Assembly: GCA_963854835.1 (NCBI GenBank)
Contig: OY978529.1
Span: forward strand, 43,272,055 to 43,336,054
Reading direction: 5' to 3'
Length of the DNA: 64,000 bases
DNA from: Megamerina dolium
Lineage: Eukaryota; Arthropoda; Insecta; Diptera; Megamerinidae
Within the stretch, counting starts at the first letter, position 1. Every line of letters starts with the position of its first letter. A program made the translations under genes and the position numbers. Below, in pieces: positions 37,036-47,599 of this stretch. The notes under the pieces were generated by a model. It searched no databases. It saw nothing but the letters and a program-made list of their open reading frames with translations, and was not told the DNA's origin.

Positions 37036-37379
37036 CTTCTGACTTATTTTATCTTAAAGAAAATCTAAACATTACAAATGTAATGCTAATTATAAATATA
37101 CATGCACAGTACCCAAAGTTCCATTTAAAGATATGAGTTGTGGAGTTATAATTTTTTTTTTCGTATTTTAGTATGGGAGGTGGTCGTATTCGTAAGCCGA
37201 TTTTGACAATTCTTCATCTCAAGTATAATATTGTCATAGAAATGATATATGCAAAATTTTAATGCTCTAGATCAATTCCTTCTATTTTTGGCCGCACTTA
37301 GTACTAAGACGCCCCATTGTGCGCCCCATCCATAAACCGGCCACACACACATTATTTTAATGCAAAATTACTATGGATA

Positions 37380-38420
37380 ACGTAATGTAAGAGGGTTGTT
37401 ATATCGGCACAAAATTGTACGATTCATGTCGGAATAGTATAACAGCGATAATACGTCGGAAGTAAAAAGCACATAGTCCTTAAGGTTCAAGTTAGCCCAA
37501 CAATTTACGATTTTACTCATTAAATTATGGTATAAAATATATAAACACATAAAGAATCATAAACAATATCCTACTTGTTCAGAAAAACAAAATGTTGGAA
37601 AAATGCTAACGTTCAGAGCCAACGATCGCACCTCTTTGCGATGCCGCTATTCCAGATTATTATTATCGTTATCAATTTGACGACTAGTCTATTTTTACAA
37701 GCCTGTTATATGTAGCTGCACATGCTGTGGTTATGAGGTTAATTTTATGACTATTCCAAGGAAAAATTTATCATTGTAAGAAAAACAAAAATGTTTGATT
37801 GTTGCTCTCGTAAATATAGAACAATTTAAATTAGTGAAATGGATAATAAATCGTATATTCAGATATTGAAAAAAAAAAAAGATTAATAATTTTTCGATAT
37901 TCATTCATAAAGCCGTACCTGTCTACACAAATTAATTCAAATCAATCAATTTAGCTTTATATTAAAAATAAAAATAAATTGAAATTAAGTATTCAAACTA
38001 ACTCTTGCGTAAATACTAACATTTAGGTACCTACTACATGTTCATGTTCATGGATTGAACATATTATGAGTAGGTGATACCTACTTGTTTGTTTGTACCC
38101 TCGTACTGGTTGGCATACTGCCAACAATGTCATCACAGAAAAGATTCGATAAACAGACAGCCAGCCACCGATAATAAATATAGGAATATAATCATTACGT
38201 CTGATAGTTTTGAAGCGCCGAAAACAAGTCATTTACTACGTCTATAAAAATAAAACTGTACCATACCGCCACCGACAACAATGTTTAAGTGGAAAAAATT
38301 GTCAACAAATGCAACCTTCAACTACCAATAAGTAATACCACATACATATAGCGTAAACACCAACATTATAACCACAGACTGATAGTAATATTTTGTAGCG
38401 GCATTATTATTATATCCTGA
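37380..38420. repeat. segmental duplicate of 48,190-49,215
   Basis: Long near-collinear match to the region right of gene D. The best-conserved core is 38,160-38,310 (GAAGCGCCGAAAACAAG, CTATAAAAATAAAACTGT, AATGTTTAAGTGGAAAAAAT). No open frame beyond about 16 codons is shared in a supported way. Confidence 0.75.
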
Positions 38421-39079
38421 AGAAATCCTGTATATTTTTCATATCGTAACGTGTTATTTACTGAAATGATTTTTAATGGAGTTTTTCCATTATAGCCGAA
38501 GCCCATCGAATACTTTATATACGCCAATCCGTCATACACACACAACTGACAGCTGAGCTAAAATACATGAATTTGTATGAAGTGATGCCCAATCACTCCG
38601 TGTCCTTCAACGCAAAGTATAAAAGATGACCAACAGGGTTGCATTTTAACAATAATAATTATTATAAAATTAAAAAAATATTAAATATTGCATTAAATGG
38701 ATGTTCAAATAGTTATTGAATGTATAATAAAAGTGCTATACACATATTTCATTTAAATAAAATACATACTTGTGAATAAATACCAAATAGTAAATTTGAA
38801 TATGAACTAAATACTAGAAATGTTTGACAGCTGAATTGTTCATTGTTTTTAGGTTATTATTATATTAAGGCACTAGCGAACTTCATAAAGCATTACAAGC
38901 AATAAAATAATTTCAAAAATATCGTCCTCCATTTCATAAAAATCAAACACTAAATGTCTGGTGGTGTTTTCGCAAGGTAACGTGTCTAACTGCCTCAACC
39001 GGGTGGGTCTAGCGCAATCCTTGTTGAACTCATCGCAAGTCAACTCATTGGCTGTCATGTAGTTTGATCTGAGCGCTAT
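38421..39079. other. intergenic, nothing recognised
   Basis: AT-rich sequence left of the LINE 5' region; no supported feature. Confidence 0.4.
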
Positions 39080-39800
39080 GTGATGATACCTTTATTTGTT
39101 AATGAGGGGTAGTCATATAGCTTGCTCTGCTTACTATGTGATGGCGCTTTAATTATTATTAATGGGGGCCCTCCATGTGGCGACCACCGGGCAACGTCTT
39201 CCTGGCACCCGCTGGGAGGCGGCTGAAGTGAGTGGCGAAAATCTCCTCGGTTAGAGGTTGTGCGTTGGGTTTGGGACCCGCCACATAAAAATCCCCCCAA
39301 AGAAAAAAACAAATATGCCTCGGATAAGGACTACCGCTTTTGTTGATGACCCCCGCAAACGAAAAAAGGACAATGATTTACGGATATGCACCTGGAATGT
39401 CCAGTCCCTTTATAGGGAGGGTGCCTCTATCCAGCTGGTTGATGTCCACGAAAAATACAAAGCTGACATCACCGCTCTCCAGGAAATGCGATGGACAGAA
39501 CAGGGCTGCTCCAAAAGAGCGTCCTGTGACATCTACTACAGTTGCCATGCTGAAAGGCACGAATTAGGATGTGAATTTTTGGTCAGCAAGAGACTACGAC
39601 ATCTTGTCTCACAGTTCACGCCTGTGAACGAACGGCTGGCCACAATCCGCATCAAGGCAAAATTTTTCAACATCAGCCTTATATGTGCCCACGCTCCGAC
39701 GGATGAGAAGGACAATGTGACCAAGGAGAGCTTCTTTCAGCGCCTCGAAGAAGCTTATGACTGCTGCCCCCGCCACGATATTGACGTATTGATTGGGCCA
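39080..39800 (+). pseudogene. RTE-type LINE, 5' region and endonuclease domain, cut at the 3' side
   Basis: A GC-richer 5' leader precedes MPRIRTTAFVDDPRKRKKDN at 39,315 and the apurinic-type endonuclease: LRICTWNVQSLYREG, ITALQEMRW (catalytic Glu), ICAHAPTDEKD and DIDVLIG. The frame leaves the element exactly where the G-D-F-N motif should follow, so the active site is incomplete and the polymerase is missing. LINE copies usually lose the 5' end; this one keeps it and loses the 3' part, so a later deletion is likely. Base composition is clearly richer in GC than its surroundings. Confidence 0.85.
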
Positions 39801-40403
39801 GCTTACATAATTTTTTCTGTCGCTGTCAGTTATATGCTTTAACGCAAAGGAACAAAATATTCTATGGACTTCGACTATTAGCTATCATATAAAAATTTTT
39901 TATTTGGACATTCTCTCATGTTGTAGTCTTATTTGTATAATTTATAATTAAGTATTTATTATTGCAATTCTTAAAACCATTTAACATAAGTAATAATGGC
40001 CAATATGTACTCGTACTTGATTACAATTGACTTCCAATCAAGAAATTTACCGTTGAAAAATTTACAAAAAAAAAAAAAAACAAACCCCCGGACAATTTTT
40101 ATATCACCCAATATTTTATTATTTAAATTCTTTTCAAATACTTACGTAAACAGAAAAATTAATTTCCTCCCAATTTGAAAGAGTTGTCCACAAGCATATT
40201 CATTTTGCGTCCATTTATTAAAGTTGTTTGTTAATTACATACAAAACACTTAATCAAATCGTTCAATATGGAAATAGGCAAATTTTTCAATGAATATTTT
40301 TTCGATTTTGGCAATAAATTCGATTTTATTTGATATGAATATGTTTTCCTTTGACTTGACTTCATTTGATTTGAGGAATACTTTACTTTCCTGATGAATC
40401 AAC

Positions 40404-41195
40404 TCACTGGCATTTATCTGAAGGATTTCCGAAGTACATATTATTATCACCGCATTCATTCATTTGGATAAAAGCTTCATCACATTCAAATCCACAAGGT
40501 GCACCAGGAGGCGAAGGGCTAGGAGGCGAAGGGCTAGGAGGCGAAGGGCTAGGAGGCGAATTAGTAGTAGTAGGTTCTTTTGGAGTAGTTGGTGGTGTGT
40601 ACGTAGTAGTAGGTTCTTTTGGAGTAGTTGGTGGTGTGTACGTAGTAGTAGGTTCTTTTGGAGTAGTTGGTGGTGTGTACGTAGTAGTAGATGATTTTGG
40701 AGTAGTTGGTGGTGCGTACGTAGTAGTAGTCGATTTTGTTGTAGTAGTTGGTGGTCTGTACGTAGTAGTCGATTTTGTTGTAGTAGTTGGTGGTCTGTAC
40801 GTAGTAGTAGATTTTGTTGTAGTAGTTGGTGGTCTGTACGTAGTAGTAGATTTTGTTGTAGTAGTTGGTGGTCTGTACGTAGTAGTAGTTTTTTTTGTAG
40901 TAATTGGTGGTCTGTACGTAGTAGTAGTTGTACATGGAGGGCTAGGAGGAGGAGGCGAATCATTCCACCAAGGAGGCAAGGGAGGCCATAGATATGATTC
41001 TGATGATGATGATGATTCTGAACTACTATCAAAGAGCCAGCTTAACTGGAGAACAGAAAAAAAAAATTATTATCCTCAATAACAATATAACCATCGTAAA
41101 TACTTTACCAAACATCTCTTCACTCTTTCTTCAGGTTCACTATAAACAACCTGAAGTAGTATGACAATAATGCAACAGAGTTTCACGGCAAGCAT
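40404..41195 (-). CDS. secreted Thr/Pro-repeat mucin-like protein B
   Basis: Join of complement 41109-41195 and 40404-41045, 242 residues; 63-bp intron (donor TTG|GTAAAG, acceptor TTCTCCAG). Exon 1: signal peptide MLAVKLCCIIVILLQVVYS then EPEERVKRCL. Exon 2: LSWLFDSSSE, a Ser run, WPPLPPWWND, a Pro run, then 13-residue repeats of TTTYRPPTTTTKS grading into TTTYTPPTTPKEP, a S-P-P/P-S-P run, and the motif CGFECDEAFIQMNEC ending at DKCQ. The Thr/Pro tract is an expected target for dense O-glycosylation, giving a mucin-like extracellular protein. The C terminus lacks the seven-residue block (LTKAGIK-like) present in D. Other frames across the repeat are shadows. Glue-protein-like architecture; function inferred. 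Confidence 0.85.
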
Positions 41196-41261
41196 TTCGA
41201 AGATGTTATCACCACCACTTCAATGGATGTACTCTACTGTATTACAGATGGTTAATGCACT

Positions 41262-41270
41262 TATATATAA
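41262..41270 (-). promoter_or_regulatory. TATA-like box of gene B
   Basis: TATATATAA on the minus strand, about 70 bp upstream of the ATG. The sequence between TATA and ATG (including GATGTTATC and ATTACAGATG on the plus strand) is almost identical in gene C. Confidence 0.6.
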
Positions 41271-41579
41271 GTACATAGACCCTATCATATGCGTATGATT
41301 TTATAGGCACATATCAATGTATTCTTATCGATACAGTTAATTTGGATCCGGTACAAAAATTCGTTTCGTTACGCATTCCACACAAATTATAATTAAGTAA
41401 TTATTCTCCATAACGGTATAAAGTTACGAATGTGTAATTAATAACTGTTAACGCATTCGTTACAAAACATAAATATACCGGGACATTTTTCATAGTCAGA
41501 GCCAATAGTTAGCGCAAAGAGTAGCCTGATCCTCTTTTGGTCCATTGTTGTTCAGATCTATTTATTGATCTATTACCTT

Positions 41580-41800
41580 CTTACTCTTGCCAATCTACAA
41601 AGCTATGAAAGTGTGGAATAATTCAGCACCTGAAAGTAATAAGACTACCGCTAGAATATGTGAACCTACTAGTAGAAGGCGTACAACTAAATGGGAAATA
41701 CCATGTTCAAACTTACTTAATTTAGCTCTCATTCCCGATTTAAGTAATAAATTAAGAAATTTATCAAACGAAATTAAATTACTTCTTTCGTTCTGCTAAA
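41580..41800 (+). other. duplicated 70-codon open frame of unknown nature
   Basis: A plus-strand frame (YKAMKVWNNSAPESNKTTAR, then EPTSRRRTTKWEIPCSNLL) lies upstream of gene B. The copy at 44,440-44,620 beside gene C is similar in sequence but broken by stops and a deletion. It may be a piece of an old element or a dying gene; no family recognised. Confidence 0.3.
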
Positions 41801-42059
41801 CTAAGCAGTTAGGTTTCTTTTACGAACTGGACGGATAAATTGTTCCTCATTTTAAAGCGCGTTTTAAGTATTTTCGCCGGTAAAGATACATTTTTTATCC
41901 CAAAATGATGACAACGACAAAGTTGGCAAAACAAGTTGAATAACAACAGAATAGCTAATAAAATATTTTAGTTGGCAATTCTTAATTTAAAGCTGGATAC
42001 AAATTTTTAAAATATACGTTAGGTGAGGAGAAGTTGGTGGTGTGTAGTTGGATAGAGTA

Positions 42060-42640
42060 CGCAAGATTAACAGAAGTGAGCATTGACTCAACGCTCTCCT
42101 AATTACTTCCTTCCTCACCATTGTCTTCTGAATCCCGATAACTCAACCACTAAATTACGAATGGTGTTCGACGCCTCCGCCAAAACTACGACATAACATT
42201 CAATGGGCAATCATACCCAACTATTAAAAAATAGTGACCAGGAAGTGAATTTGTATTTCTCATTTGATGTGGTTACCGAAGGCTGATGTATTATGCGTCA
42301 GCACAACATTGACCCCAGTGTTGACAATACCTAACGAACGGTTAGTTCCGATTTAGCACAAATGATTGAACCGCTTGGATAGTAGCGCCTGTCATTGTTA
42401 AGGCAAGTAAACTTATTCTGGGATGAAGTATTACTATCAGACCTCGACGTCACATGGACAGCGTTCCAGCGTTGAGCAATTTATAAAATCTATAGCCAGA
42501 CATAAACTCAATAGAGAACTATCATCATCGACACAACTACACATCTTTACCGGTGCCTCCTAAAGGGCACCTGGCAACGAAATTTACGGGTAGAGCGGAG
42601 CGAAAAGCTCCTCATAGCAAAATGAGGGTTAAAATTTAAG
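42060..42640 (+). pseudogene. BEL/Pao retrotransposon pol fragments
   Basis: In one plus frame FLPHHCLLNPDNSTTKLR then MVFDASAKT reads as the start of a BEL/Pao reverse transcriptase. After internal loss, WDEVLLSDLDVTWTAFQ and QLHIFTGAS match the later linker and the RNase H start. Multiple stops; the central RT is deleted. Confidence 0.7.
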
Positions 42641-42789
42641 ATTTACATGGTCATTGCCACAATAAATTTTGAATAAAACGTATAAACGTGCTTAATTTGT
42701 GCAAAGTAATTTATACTAAATTAAATAATTTACACTGTAATGTGAAGGTGCTATAAAAGAAGTAACCTCAAGACTGTTGGAATGAGGAC

Positions 42790-43125
42790 TTCAATCAACA
42801 AACAAGCTTTTCTAAAATTCTAACTGAATGCATCTCTATCGCAAATATTTCGTCCGAAAAACGAGTGCTGTTAAACATCTTCCTTACCCAAGTTTGGAAT
42901 CATTTAAAAATTGCTGGATTTTTTGAACAGCTCGATGTAAGCGTCTGACTACAATTTGTTTGGGTCTCTGCAAAGCTCCCATGCTGATCAAGTTTTTCGT
43001 CAGTAAACCATACAATTTCTACACCAATGGAATTATGAATCTACTCGAAAAATGGCAAAAGGTCATAAATAATAATGGCCAATATGTACTTGATTAAAAT
43101 TGAATTTCAATAATGAAACTATTCA
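42790..43125 (+). pseudogene. mariner tail beside gene C
   Basis: Keeps the pieces F-L-T-Q-V-W-N-H-L-K (about 42,890), DYNLFGSLQSS-like (42,950) and FYTNGIMNLLEKWQKVINNN with GQY (43,018-43,085), equivalent to the end of the remnant beside gene A. Confidence 0.7.
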
Positions 43126-43405
43126 TGGAAAAATTTCACAAAAACCCCTGGAGACTTTGTATATTACAAATTTTACCCAATATTTTATAATTAAAATTCT
43201 TTTCAAATACTTACTTAAGTAAACATTTAAAGCACTTGATCAAATCGTTCAATATAAAAATAGGAAAATGTTTCAATAAATATTTTTTCGATTTTGGCAA
43301 TAAATTCGATTTTATTTGATATGAATTCGATTTGAATTTGAATTCGATGAATTTGATTTGACTTGATTTGATTTGAGGAATACTTTACTTTCGTGATGAA
43401 TCAAC

Positions 43406-44041
43406 TCACTGGCATTTAGCTGAAGAATTTCCGAAGTACATATTATTATCACCGCATTCATTAATTTGGATAAAAGCTTCATCACATTCAAGTCCACAAG
43501 GTGCACCAGGAGGCGAAGGGCTAGGAGGCGAAGGGCTAGGAGGCGAAGGGCTAGGAGGCGAACGGTTAGGAGGGGAATTAGTAGTAGTCGGTTCTTTAGG
43601 AGTAGTTGGTGGTGTGTACGTAGTAGTAGATGATTTTGGAGTAGTTGGTGGTGCGTACGTAGTAGTCGATTTTGTTGTAGTAGTTGGTGGTCTGTACGTA
43701 GTAGTAGATTTTGTTGTAGTAGTTGGTGGTCTGTACGTAGTAGTAGTTGTTGTAGTAGTAGTTTTTTTAGTAGTGGTTGAACGTGGAGGTCTAGGAGAAG
43801 GAGGCGGATCATTCCACCAAGGAGGCAAGCGAGGCCCAATAGTAGTAGTACGTTTACGTGAAAATTTTGGAATATCAAAGATCCAGCATAACTGGAGTAC
43901 AGAAAAACAAATTAATTATCCTCAATAACAATATAACCATCGTAAATACTTTACCAGACATCCCTTCAATCTTCCTTCAGGTTCACTATAAACAACCTGA
44001 AGTAGTATGACAATAATGCAATAGAGTTTCACGGCAAGCAT
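43406..44041 (-). CDS. secreted Thr/Pro-repeat mucin-like protein C
   Basis: Join of complement 43955-44041 and 43406-43891, 190 residues; 63-bp intron (donor CTG|GTAAAG, acceptor TACTCCAG). Signal peptide MLAVKLYCIIVILLQVVYS then EPEGRLKGCL. Exon 2: LCWIFDIPKFSRKRTTT, LPPWWNDPPP, a Lys/Thr stretch, two TTTYRPPTTTTKS repeats, TTTYAPPTTPKSS and TTTYTPPTTPKEP units, a S-P-P run, and CGLECDEAFIQINEC ending AKCQ. Nearly the same promoter, exon 1 and ends as gene B, but with fewer repeats and a different segment after the intron. This suggests recent duplication followed by repeat contraction or expansion. No homologous family recognised; extracellular mucin-like role inferred. Confidence 0.85.
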
Positions 44042-44106
44042 TTCGAAGATGTTATCACCACCACTTCAATGGATGTACTCTACTATATTACAGATGGTTA
44101 ATGCAC

Positions 44107-44116
44107 TTATATATAA
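44107..44116 (-). promoter_or_regulatory. TATA-like box of gene C
   Basis: TATATATAAG on the minus strand at the same distance from the ATG as in gene B. Confidence 0.6.
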
Positions 44117-44859
44117 GTACATAGACCCTATCATATGCGTGTGATTTTATAGGCACATATCAATGTATTCTTATCGATATAGTTAATTTGGATTCGGTAC
44201 AAAATTTCGTTTCGTTACGAATTCCATACAAATTATAATTAATTATTTACCATAGCATAGGCATAGGGTCACGAAGTTGTAATTAATAACTGTTAACATA
44301 AAACATAAATATACCGGGGCATTTTTCAGAGTCAGAGTCAATAGTTATCGCAAAGAGTGGCCTGATCCTCTTTTGGTCCATTGTTGTTCAGATCTATTTT
44401 ATTGAGGGGCTTTTCGAATAAATTACCTTCTTACTCTTGCCAATCTACAAAGCTATAAAATTGTGGAATAATTCAGTACCATAATGAAGTAAGACTACCA
44501 CTAGAATATGTGAACCTACTAGTAGAAGGCTTACTGAATTTAGGTCTCATTCCTGATTCAAGTAATAAATTAAGTAATTTATCAAACAAAATTAAATTAC
44601 TTCATTCGTTCTGCTAAACTAAAAAAAAAAGCCAACTGGTTTCTGGACGGATAAATTGTTCCTCGCTTTAGAGTGAGTTTCAAGTATTTTCGTTTTCTCA
44701 TCTCGCCGGTAAAGAGAAATTTGTTATCCCCAAATGATGACAACGACAAAGTTGGCAAAACAAGTTGAATAGCAGCAGAGTAGCTTATCAAACATTTGCA
44801 ATTCAATTCAATTTTAATTTAAAGCTGGATACTTCAGGTGAGGAGTAGTTGGTGGTGTG

Positions 44860-44985
44860 TAGTTGGAGAGAGTACGAAAGATTAGCGAAAGTGAGCTTTG
44901 ACTCCTTCCTTCCTCACCATTGTCTTCTGAATCCCGATAACTCAACCACTAAATTACGAATGGTGTTCAACGTCTCTGGCAAAGC
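44860..44985 (+). pseudogene. BEL/Pao reverse-transcriptase start fragment
   Basis: FLPHHCLLNPDNSTTKLR then MVFNVSGKA, the same fragment as at 42,060. It ends where a minus-strand mariner begins. Confidence 0.75.
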
Positions 44986-45900
44986 TATGACTTTTTCCCA
45001 TCTTTCCGGCAATTTGTGGTGTGGTTTCTATCCCAAAAGAACTGCGCCGGCTGTTCTGATGTGAACCTTATTCCAGTGAGGTCGTTCTGCATCGATCGGA
45101 ATAAATGGTAGTCGGACGGGGCAAGGTCTGGGCTATAAGGCGGTTTAGCCAAAACTTTTCCAAATAGTTTTTGACCGGTATTGCAACATGAGGCCGAGTG
45201 TTGTCATGATGGAAAATTCTGCACTCACCTCTGGTCGTATATTCCGAGCGTTTTTCGGCTATTGCTCTCTTCAAACAGATTAATTGTGTTCGGTAGCGTT
45301 CTCCATTGATGGTTTCACCCGATTTTAGCAGCTCATAGTACAGCACACCCTTCTGATCACACCAAATACAGAGCATAACCTTCGCGCCATGGATATTCGG
45401 CTTTGCCGTTGATTTGGCTGGTTGGCCGGGTTTCACATATGATTTTTTGCGCTTGGGATTGTCACAATGGATCCATTTTTCATCGCCAGTAACAATCCGA
45501 TGCGAAAATGAGTTCTTTTTGTGGCGTTCCAGCAGAATTTCGGACATGCAAAATCGCCTTTCAACGTCTCTCGGCTTCAGTTCATGTGGCACTCAATTTC
45601 CTTGCTTTTGAATGTATCCGGCTGCTTTTAAACGGCTGCTCCCAAAGATTCTGCAAGCTCTCCTTGTGTTTGGCAAGAATCTTCATCGAGTAATGCTTCC
45701 AGTTCTTCATTTTCAAACGTTTTTGGCTGCCCGGGACGTTCTTGGTCTTCCAAGCCAAAATTACCACTTTTAAATCGTGCAAACCACATTTTGCACGTTC
45801 GCTCAGCTAGAGCATGCTCACCATAAACTTCCACCAAATCACGATGACTTTCGGCAGCAGTTTTCTTCATATTAAAGTAATTAACAGGTGCTGTCATCTT
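44970..45900 (-). pseudogene. mariner transposase with most of its length, frameshifted
   Basis: Minus strand: SHRDLVEVYGEHALAERTCK, MWFARFKSGNFGLEDQERPG, ALLDEDSCQTQGELAESLGA, then (new frame) RKLSAT/MPHELKPRDVERRF, VTGDEKWIHCDNPKRKKSY (first Asp), GAKVMLCIWCDQKGVLYYEL, FHHDNTRPHVAIPVKNYLE (second Asp). Another frame follows with [20 protein letters not shown] (third Asp) and HKLPERWEKVIA. At least three frameshifts. It belongs to a different mariner lineage from the copy at 21,774. Terminal repeats not identified. Confidence 0.85.
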
Positions 45901-45909
45901 CTTTTTTCG

Positions 45910-46210
45910 ATGTCATTGGAACTGGACAGATACACAAAGTGTCACAACATAGCAGAGGCACTAAAAATCTCCCTTATCAAAGTTTGGAATCATTTAAAAG
46001 TGCTGGCTGTTCAAAACAGTTCGATGTTACCGTCTAACTACAATTTGTTTGGGTCTCTGCAAAGCTCTCATGTTGATTAAGTTCTTTGTCAGTAAACCAT
46101 ACAATTTCTACACCGACGAATGTACTCGAAAAATGGCAAAAGGTCATAAATAATAATGGCCAATAAGTATTTGATTAAAATTGAATTTCAATAATGAAAA
46201 TATTCGTTGA
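45910..46210 (+). pseudogene. mariner tail beside gene D
   Basis: CHNIAEALKISLIKVWNHLK, then SNYNLFGSLQSSHVD and the KWQKVINNNGQ-like end. Homologous to the remnants beside A and C. Confidence 0.7.
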
Positions 46211-46504
46211 AAAATTTCACAAAAACCCCTGGAGACTATATATGACACCCAATATTTTATAATTTAAATTCCTTTCAAATACTTACTTACGTAAACAATA
46301 AAATTAATTTCCTTCCAATATGAAGGAGTTTACCACAAGCATATTTATTTTGCGTCCATTTATTATCATTGTTTAAGTAAAGCACTTGATCAAATCGTTT
46401 AATATAGAAATAGGAAGGATTTTTAATAAATGTTTATTCGATTTTATTTGATATGAATATGTTTTCTTTTGACTTGACTTGATTTTCTTTCCTTCAGGAA
46501 TAAT

Positions 46505-46846
46505 TTAGTCTGCTGCTGAAGTAACTCGCTCACACTTTGATGGATTTTTGATACCAGCTTTTGTCAATCCGTAGTATATATTATTATCACTGCATTCGTT
46601 CATTTGGATATAAGATTTACCACAACGAAACGTACAAGGGCCAGCAGACGAAGGCTTAGAAGTCGAGGTTGTAGAAGACTGGAGTACAAAAAAAAAAAAA
46701 AAACAAACAAAAAAATTAAATTAACCTCAAAAACAATATAACCATTGTAAATAGTTTACCAGAGATCTCCTCAATCTTCTTTCAGGTTCACTATAAACAA
46801 CCTGAAATAGTATGAAAATAATGCAACAGACCTTCACAGCAATCAT
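46505..46846 (-). CDS. small secreted Cys-motif protein D (short family member)
   Basis: Join of complement 46760-46846 and 46505-46678, 86 residues; 81-bp intron (donor CTG|GTAAAC, acceptor GTACTCCAG). Exon 1: MIAVKVCCIIFILFQVVYS then EPERRLRRSL. Exon 2: SSTTSTSKPSSAGPC with only a trace of the Ser/Thr region, then CTFRCGKSYIQMNEC, SDNNIYYGLTKAGIKNP and KCERVTSAAD. It keeps the KAGIxNP block that B and C have lost. Too short to show up as a single open frame. Together with A it represents the repeat-less form of the family, as in glue clusters where repeat-bearing and repeat-less paralogs sit side by side. Confidence 0.8.
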
Positions 46847-46900
46847 TTCGAAAATGTTATCACGACCACTTCAATGCATGTACTCTACTGTCTTAAACAT

Positions 46901-46913
46901 GCTTATTTATAAG
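46901..46913 (-). promoter_or_regulatory. TATA-like box of gene D
   Basis: CTTATAAATAAGC on the minus strand at a position equivalent to the boxes of B and C. Confidence 0.55.
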
Positions 46914-47599
46914 TACATAGATCCAATCATATGCGTATAATTTTATACGCACATATCAATTCTTATCAATACAGTTAATTTGGATTCGGTAAAAAAATTC
47001 ATTACGAATTCCATACAAATTATAATTAAGTAATTATTCACCATAACGGTATAAAGTTACGAACTTGTAATTCATAACTGTTGACGCATTCGTTACAAAA
47101 CATCAATCGGAAAGAGTCCTCTTTTGGCCTATAGTCTATTTTAGATCTATTTTCGAGGGGCACTGCGACCTCAAAGATCTTTTGTGCGCTTTTGAACAAA
47201 TTACTTCTGACACTTGCCAATCCATAAAGCTTCGAAAGTGTGTAATAATTCATCATCTGCATATAAAAAATTTTCTAGTTTGAAGCGAAACATCCTGATT
47301 TTTGTACGATTATGCTGAGTCTTTGATGTCATTGTTTATAAATATAAAACGAACTAAATTTCGTAAATGCTTTAAATATCTAGATTTCTTACGAGAGTCA
47401 TAACCGATTTGGTCAGAATACACAAGTACGCTTAAATCTTAAGTCGAGGAAGCAAAAAAAAAGATCCAACACGACTTATTAACTAAGTGACTAAGGCGAC
47501 AATAACTATAGTGCAAGCGACAACTCCTAAAAGGTGTAAAACTAATGAAAGCGCAAATTTATTTACTAATTTCAATTTCAGAGAAGTTCTATGTTTTTC

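Noticed and set aside
40460..41032. Other minus-strand frames over genes B and C rich in Leu/Gln or Tyr
   Set aside because: Out-of-frame readings of a 39-bp repeat (multiple of three keeps all frames open); they do not join the signal exon in phase.
40597..41082. Plus-strand Val/Gly-rich frame over gene B (and 43,614-43,928 over gene C)
   Set aside because: Antisense shadow of the Thr/Pro repeats; the minus-strand spliced gene explains the openness.
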